DNA from: CAG-877 sp963645945
GTDB lineage: Bacteria > Bacillota_I > Bacilli_A > RF39 > UBA660
DNA length: 8,949 nt
Direction of reading: 5' to 3'
Assembly: GCA_963645945.1 (NCBI GenBank)
Contig: CAVIUA010000004.1
Coordinates: 1-8,949, forward strand
Positions within the stretch are counted from its first letter, which is position 1. The number at the start of each line of letters is the position of its first letter. Position numbers and translations under genes: made by a program. The notes under the pieces are model-generated. The model had not been told where the DNA came from. It worked only from the letters and a program-made list of their open reading frames with translations, and did no database searches. Shown one piece after another: positions 5,790-8,949 of this stretch.

Positions 5790-5829
5790 ATATACAATCA
5801 CATTTTATATTAAGAGAGGATGGTAGAAA

Positions 5830-6591
5830 ATGAAAACAAACGAACATGATTTTTATAGTGAAATAGCTAATTGGTCTTTTGAAGATATAGACTATACTAG
5901 CGAAGTAATTACAAATTGGATTTATGAAGATGAAATAAAAAACCGTGTAAAGGAAAATACAAAAATTTTAGATTTGGGAACAGCAGCAGGAGAAAAAGTG
6001 CTTAAAAATTTTCCAAATTGTGCTGAAATATTGGGAACAGATTTCTCTGATGAAATGATAGAAACAGCTAATAAAAATTTATTACAAAGTGGAAGAAAGA
6101 ATATTTCATTTAGAGTTATGAATAATCTAAAAATAAATACTCCAGATAATTACTTTGATTTAGTAACAGCACGTCATACAATAATTGATCCGTTGCAAAT
6201 ATATAAAACATTAAAAAAAGATGGGCAACTTGTTATAAGAGGTGTTGATAAATTGGATTGTTGGTCTTTAAAAAGAATGTTTAAAAGAGGCCAAGCATAT
6301 CACGATGTTAAGCCTATAAGCTTAATAGATTATGAAGCAATAATGGATGCAGGATTTAAAGAAGTAGAATTAATTCCGCTTCATGTAATAGAGTACTATA
6401 AAACAAAAGAAGATTTATATGTTTTACTAGTTAAAACGCCAATATTAGATGACTTCTCAGAAGAATCATTTAATGAATATGAAAGAAAACCAATAGAGAA
6501 GGAAACATTTGAAAAATATGTTAAACAAAATATTACTGAAAAAGGCATCAAATTAATCAGAAGATATTATGGAATAATTGGAAAAAAATAA
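5830..6591 (+). CDS. Class I SAM-dependent methyltransferase, substrate unknown
   Basis: The 253-residue protein has the Rossmann-type methyltransferase fold. The SAM-binding glycine loop is ILDLGTAAGEKVL (46-58). Asp71, at the end of strand 2 (ILGTDFS), should bind the ribose of SAM. NYFDLVTARHTI (107-118) is the strand-4 motif, and LKKDGQLVIRGVD (128-140) is the usual post-motif of the Methyltransf_11/UbiE-like group. The C-terminal third (about 145-253, including DYEAIMDAGFKEVELIPLHV and a charged tail ending RRYYGIIGKK) is shared with uncharacterised Firmicutes methyltransferases as I remember them, not with a family of known substrate. No NPPY or similar DNA/N6-adenine motif is present. 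The ATG is set by AGAGGA at 5815-5820. A strong promoter and an attenuator leader precede it and a terminator follows, so it is a single-gene, regulated unit. The leader type suggests an antibiotic- or ribosome-related job such as drug or rRNA methylation, but this is inference. Confidence 0.85.
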   Translation: MKTNEHDFYSEIANWSFEDIDYTSEVITNWIYEDEIKNRVKENTKILDLGTAAGEKVLKNFPNCAEILGTDFSDEMIETANKNLLQSGRKNISFRVMNNLKINTPDNYFDLVTARHTIIDPLQIYKTLKKDGQLVIRGVDKLDCWSLKRMFKRGQAYHDVKPISLIDYEAIMDAGFKEVELIPLHVIEYYKTKEDLYVLLVKTPILDDFSEESFNEYERKPIEKETFEKYVKQNITEKGIKLIRRYYGIIGKK

Positions 6592-6604
6592 TAATTACCA
6601 GTAT

Positions 6605-6640
6605 GAATGCTAACAGTTTTTGTTAGCGTTCTTTCTGTTT
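6605..6640 (+). terminator. Intrinsic terminator after the methyltransferase gene
   Basis: GAATGCTAAC (6605-6614) pairs with GTTAGCGTTC (6622-6631), 10 bp with one G-U pair, around a 7-base loop, followed by a T-rich tail (TTTCTGTTT). It starts 13 bases after the stop codon. A second possible hairpin, GTTCTTT (6628-6634) with AAAGAAC (6644-6650), overlaps its 3' arm. Confidence 0.8.
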
Positions 6641-6711
6641 ATAAAAGAACAAAATAATGATAAATATAACAAAAGTTATTAAAGTTTTTGAAGATGAAAT
6701 GAATAAGTTTT

Positions 6712-6735
6712 AATTTGGTCGAATTCGAGCAAATT
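6712..6735 (+). promoter_or_regulatory. 24-bp palindrome, candidate operator of the rhuM promoter
   Basis: The core TCGAATTCGA (6719-6728) is a perfect 10-bp palindrome. After one mismatched base on each side (G at 6718, G at 6729), AATTTG (6712-6717) and CAAATT (6730-6735) continue the symmetry, so 22 of 24 positions are symmetric. It ends 2 bases before the -35 of the rhuM promoter, a typical place for a dimeric DNA-binding regulator. It does not match the Bacillus LexA box (CGAAC-N4-GTTCG). The regulator is unknown. The rest of 6641-6711 shows no gene I can support. Confidence 0.5.
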
Positions 6736-6737
6736 GA

Positions 6738-6766
6738 TTGTTTAATAATATAAAAAATAGTATAAT
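6738..6766 (+). promoter_or_regulatory. Promoter of the rhuM gene
   Basis: TTGTTT (6738-6743), a 17-base spacer and a perfect TATAAT (6761-6766) give a good sigma-A promoter with a start near 6773. The 5' untranslated region can form a small hairpin, CTAATAT (6769-6775) with ATATTAG (6790-6796), just before the SD AAGGAGG (6800-6806). Confidence 0.7.
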
Positions 6767-6812
6767 ATCTAATATAAATTAGCTAAAAAATATTAGGATA
6801 AGGAGGATAAAT

Positions 6813-7523
6813 ATGGGTAAAAAATTAATTGGAAATGAAAAGAATATTTTATTTTATAATGATGAAGAGGGAAATATAAAAGTAGAAGTACTATTAGAAA
6901 ATGAAGATGTTTGGTTAAATACAGAAGCATTAGCAGCACTTTTTAATATTGATAGAAGTGGAATTGTAAGACATATTAACAATATTTATAAAGATGAAGA
7001 GCTAGATGAAAATAGCACATGTGCAAAAATTGCACATATGGGTAATGATGGTAAGCAAACTTACAATACTAAGTATTATAATCTTGATATGATTATTTCT
7101 GTTGGATTTAGAGTTAACTCTAAAAAAGCAATTAAATTTAGAATTTGGGCAAATAAAATAATTAAAGATTATATGGTTCAAGGTTTTGCTTTAAATGATG
7201 AAAGATTTTTAAAAGCAAAAAAATCTGCTCAAGAGTATTTTAAAAGATTACTTGAAAGAATTAAATTAATTCGTACAAGCGAGAGAATGTTTTATCAAAA
7301 AATTACTGATATATTTGCTGAATGTTCTATTGATTATGATAAAAACAGTGATACTGCAATAACTTTTTATAAAACTATTCAGAATAAATTTCATTTCGCA
7401 ATTACTGGAAACACTGCTGCTGAAATAGTTTATAACAGAGTGGATTCTAAAAAGGAAAATATGGGACTTACTACTTGGAAAAAATCACCTGCGGAAAAAA
7501 TTGATAAAAAAATGGATATATGA
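6813..7523 (+). CDS. RhuM family protein, apparently C-terminally truncated
   Basis: The 236 residues match the RhuM (virulence_RhuM) family, named after a Salmonella pathogenicity-island gene; its molecular function is not established. Visible family landmarks are the N-terminal DNA-binding-like part VWLNTEALAALFNIDRS (33-49) with the following VRHINNIY, the YYNLDMIISVGFRVNS stretch (88-103) with KFRIWANKIIKDYMVQGFALND (split here at about 108-129), the helical middle ending YDKNS (175-179), and the conserved FHFAITGNTAAEIVYNRVD and NMGLTTWK near the end. Full-length members usually run to about 330-340 residues with a further helical domain after TTWK. Here the frame ends 14 residues after TTWK at TGA, so roughly 100 residues are missing. 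No remnant of them is seen in the 28 bases before potA. The ATG follows AAGGAGG at 6800-6806 by 6 bases. No terminator separates it from potA, so read-through into pot is likely. It may still be functional. Confidence 0.8.
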   Translation: MGKKLIGNEKNILFYNDEEGNIKVEVLLENEDVWLNTEALAALFNIDRSGIVRHINNIYKDEELDENSTCAKIAHMGNDGKQTYNTKYYNLDMIISVGFRVNSKKAIKFRIWANKIIKDYMVQGFALNDERFLKAKKSAQEYFKRLLERIKLIRTSERMFYQKITDIFAECSIDYDKNSDTAITFYKTIQNKFHFAITGNTAAEIVYNRVDSKKENMGLTTWKKSPAEKIDKKMDI

Positions 7524-7529
7524 TATTAT
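7501..7529 (+). promoter_or_regulatory. Candidate internal promoter for the pot operon
   Basis: TTGATA (7501-7506), a 17-base spacer and TATTAT (7524-7529), each one base from consensus, with TG at 7521-7522 as an extended -10. The TG is part of the rhuM stop codon TGA. Transcription would begin near 7536, just before the potA SD AGGAG (7540-7544), giving a leader of about 16 bases. In such AT-rich DNA a chance match is possible. Confidence 0.5.
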
Positions 7530-7551
7530 TAATTAAAATAGGAGTAGATGT

Positions 7552-8619
7552 ATGGATGATAAAGTTATATTAAAAATAGAAAATTATTCAAAGTCGTATA
7601 ATGGAAAAAAAATTATAAAAGATTTTGACCTAGAAGTATATGAAGGAGAGTTTATAACACTTTTAGGAAGTAGTGGTTCTGGTAAAACCACCATTTTAAG
7701 AGCAATTTCTGGAATGGATATGGATCACGGTGGAAAAATATATATAGAAGGTAAAGATGTTACTTCACTAGATCCGACAAAGAGAGAAGTAAATACAATA
7801 TTTCAAAATTATGCACTATTTACAACTATGAACGTTGAAAAAAACATTGGTTTCGGTCTGAAAATGAAAAAATATCCCAAAGACAAAATTTCAAAAGAAG
7901 TTAATAAAATGTTAAAATTAGTCCATTTGGAAGGTTATGAAAAGAAAATGCCAAGTGATTTGTCAGGAGGAGAACAACAAAGAGTAGCGATAGCAAGGGC
8001 TCTTATAAATAATCCAAAAGTATTACTTCTAGATGAACCATTATCAGCACTGGATTTAAAATTAAAAAAAGAAATGCAATTAAAATTAAAAAGGCTACAA
8101 AAAAAACTAGGAACAACATTTATTTTTGTAACTCATAATCAAGATGAAGCATTAACAATGAGTGATAGAATAGTCTTGTTACATAATGGAAAAATTGAAC
8201 AAATAGATACTCCAAAACAAATATATGAAAAACCTGCAAGTTTATATGTGGCAGATTTCATAGGAGAATCAAATATATTTAACGGAGAAGTAATAAACGT
8301 ACAAGATAGTAAAGTAGAAATTAAACTTGATAATAATGATGTTATTAAATATGATGAAACAGATTATGATTTAAATGATAAAGTAAAGATAATAATAAGA
8401 CCAGAAGATATATATTTTAATGAAAAAAAAGATAACTCATTAGATGTATTAGTAAAAGAATTTGTTTATGATGGTGCAAATACAAAAATATTAGTTGGGT
8501 ACAATAATAAAGAATTAAGTATATTATGTAAAACAATACCAGAAAATATAACAAAAAATACAAATACAAAAATATATTTTGATATGTTTGACATGGTTGT
8601 TTTAAAGGATAATAAATAA
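7552..8619 (+). CDS. potA: Spermidine/putrescine ABC importer, ATP-binding protein PotA
   Basis: This is the cytoplasmic ATPase that powers polyamine uptake together with permeases PotB and PotC and binding protein PotD. The 355 residues carry all ABC motifs: Walker A GSSGSGKTT (39-47), Q-loop Gln85 in NTIFQNYALF, signature LSGGEQQR (137-144), Walker B VLLLDEP (157-163) with D-loop SALD, and H-loop His195 in FVTHNQDEA. After about residue 240 comes the TOBE regulatory domain (with IIRPEDIYF), as in the PotA/MalK/CysA group. The ATG is set by AGGAG at 7540-7544. The stop overlaps the potB start by one base, so the two are translationally coupled. A related substrate (other polyamine, Fe3+ or sulfate importers share this fold) cannot be excluded from the ATPase alone, but the PotB-like neighbour supports polyamines. 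Confidence 0.92.
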   Translation: MDDKVILKIENYSKSYNGKKIIKDFDLEVYEGEFITLLGSSGSGKTTILRAISGMDMDHGGKIYIEGKDVTSLDPTKREVNTIFQNYALFTTMNVEKNIGFGLKMKKYPKDKISKEVNKMLKLVHLEGYEKKMPSDLSGGEQQRVAIARALINNPKVLLLDEPLSALDLKLKKEMQLKLKRLQKKLGTTFIFVTHNQDEALTMSDRIVLLHNGKIEQIDTPKQIYEKPASLYVADFIGESNIFNGEVINVQDSKVEIKLDNNDVIKYDETDYDLNDKVKIIIRPEDIYFNEKKDNSLDVLVKEFVYDGANTKILVGYNNKELSILCKTIPENITKNTNTKIYFDMFDMVVLKDNK

Positions 8620-8949
8620 TGAGAAAAGATAGAATTAAATACTTGTTATTATTACCAATAATTGCTTATTCACTATTGCTGATAATTATACCATTAATAT
8701 ATATATTCTTTATTAGTTTTATGCAAACAGATTCATATGGAGGAATTATTTATACATTTAATATAAATAATTATATAGAAATCTTTAATATAGTTTATAT
8801 CAAAGTTTTTTTTAAATCTTTTGTTATAGCAACCATATCAACATTTATATGTATTTTAATAAGTTATCCATTTACATACTTTATTTCTAGAAAAAAAGGG
8901 TATATAAAAAATGTTTTAATAACATTAGTTATGATACCTTTTTTAACAA
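8619..8949 (+). CDS. potB: Spermidine/putrescine ABC importer permease PotB (5' part)
   Basis: An open frame starts at the ATG at 8619, sharing the A of the potA stop, and runs off the window edge after 110 codons. AAAGGA at 8604-8609 is its SD. The peptide starts MRKDRIKYLLLLPIIAYSLL, a short basic head followed by a hydrophobic first membrane helix (about residues 8-35). A loop with NNYIEIFN follows (about 54-62), then a second hydrophobic segment (FVIATISTFICILISYPFTY, about 73-92), and a third begins at about 100 (VLITLVMIPFLT). This is the normal N-terminal layout of PotB, where the conserved NY.EIF and A..T..C...SYP segments precede the EAA loop. It forms the membrane channel with PotC. 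potC and potD are expected downstream but not visible. Confidence 0.9.
   Translation, partial: MRKDRIKYLLLLPIIAYSLLLIIIPLIYIFFISFMQTDSYGGIIYTFNINNYIEIFNIVYIKVFFKSFVIATISTFICILISYPFTYFISRKKGYIKNVLITLVMIPFLT

Larger units (their letters stand above)
5632..5829 (+). promoter_or_regulatory. Attenuator-type leader of the methyltransferase gene
   Basis: The 198-base leader has three parts. First, a 5'-terminal hairpin, GTAGTAAA (5632-5639) with TTTACTAC (5658-5665). Second, a short ORF with its own SD (5683-5742). Third, a long terminator-like hairpin followed by Ts (5704-5789) that overlaps the ORF. An alternative hairpin, ATGAG (5695-5699) with CTCAT (5713-5717), excludes the terminator stem. 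I see none of the conserved sequences of a T-box or SAM-I riboswitch. The layout matches ribosome-mediated attenuators such as those of ermK or vmlR, in which a drug-stalled ribosome on the leader ORF lets RNA polymerase read through. What is sensed here is not known. Confidence 0.65.

Noticed and set aside
5774..5790. GGAGG before the methyltransferase as a second SD for another leader ORF
   Set aside because: No ATG, GTG or TTG at a suitable distance follows; the bases are fully used in the terminator stem.
5632..5829. T-box, SAM-I or other known riboswitch in the methyltransferase leader
   Set aside because: I do not see the T-box sequence (GGGTGGNACC) or the conserved SAM-I core; the short ORF explains the layout better.
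6657..6713. 18-codon ORF (MINITKVIKVFEDEMNKF) between the methyltransferase and rhuM
   Set aside because: The composition looks protein-like and it could be a gene remnant, but there is no SD, and it lies downstream of a terminator and upstream of the next promoter.
7521..7532. Recoded TGA (Mycoplasma code) extending rhuM
   Set aside because: Reading TGA as Trp adds only three residues before TAA, and Trp is written TGG throughout the window.

Overview
The window comes from a very AT-rich, low-GC Gram-positive bacterium (Bacillota), most likely an uncultured gut Bacilli-type lineage. The evidence is AGGAGG-type ribosome binding sites, sigma-A promoters with extended -10 elements, a Firmicutes long-form HPF beside SecA, and a SecA of Bacillus-like length. 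TGG is the Trp codon and no long gene contains an in-frame TGA, so the standard code fits and the Mycoplasma code does not. All supported genes lie on the + strand.

Layout. Positions 1-220 hold the right end of an IS200/IS605-type element: the last 22 codons of TnpB, then a structured segment where the omega (reRNA) guide scaffold would be expected. The hpf promoter directly abuts it. Then come hpf (274-810, ribosome hibernation factor) and its terminator; a large membrane-anchored beta-helix protein with three SLH repeats (923-2833) and its terminator; and secA (2923-5412, preprotein translocase ATPase). hpf and secA are neighbours in Bacillus subtilis, so the SLH gene looks inserted into a conserved pair. 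Downstream of secA, 5413-5583 is non-coding and holds three TTGTCCAC repeats resembling DnaA boxes, then a terminator.

The most interesting part is 5597-5829, the leader of a SAM-dependent methyltransferase gene (5830-6591). It has a consensus promoter, a 5'-terminal hairpin, a short leader ORF (MMSLKNLLMNDKKYTH) with its own SD, and a long terminator-like hairpin whose 5' arm lies inside the leader ORF. This is the architecture of ribosome-mediated, often antibiotic-inducible, transcription attenuation.

After a terminator, 6641-6812 carries a 24-bp near-perfect palindrome beside a promoter. It drives a RhuM-family gene (6813-7523) that looks C-terminally truncated. Directly downstream starts a polyamine ABC importer operon, potA (7552-8619) overlapping potB (8619 to the window edge), with its own promoter straddling the rhuM stop codon.

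The genes do not form one pathway. They are housekeeping genes (hpf, secA), a cell-surface gene, a regulated methyltransferase, a mobile-element remnant, an accessory RhuM gene and a transport operon, mostly separated by their own terminators and promoters.
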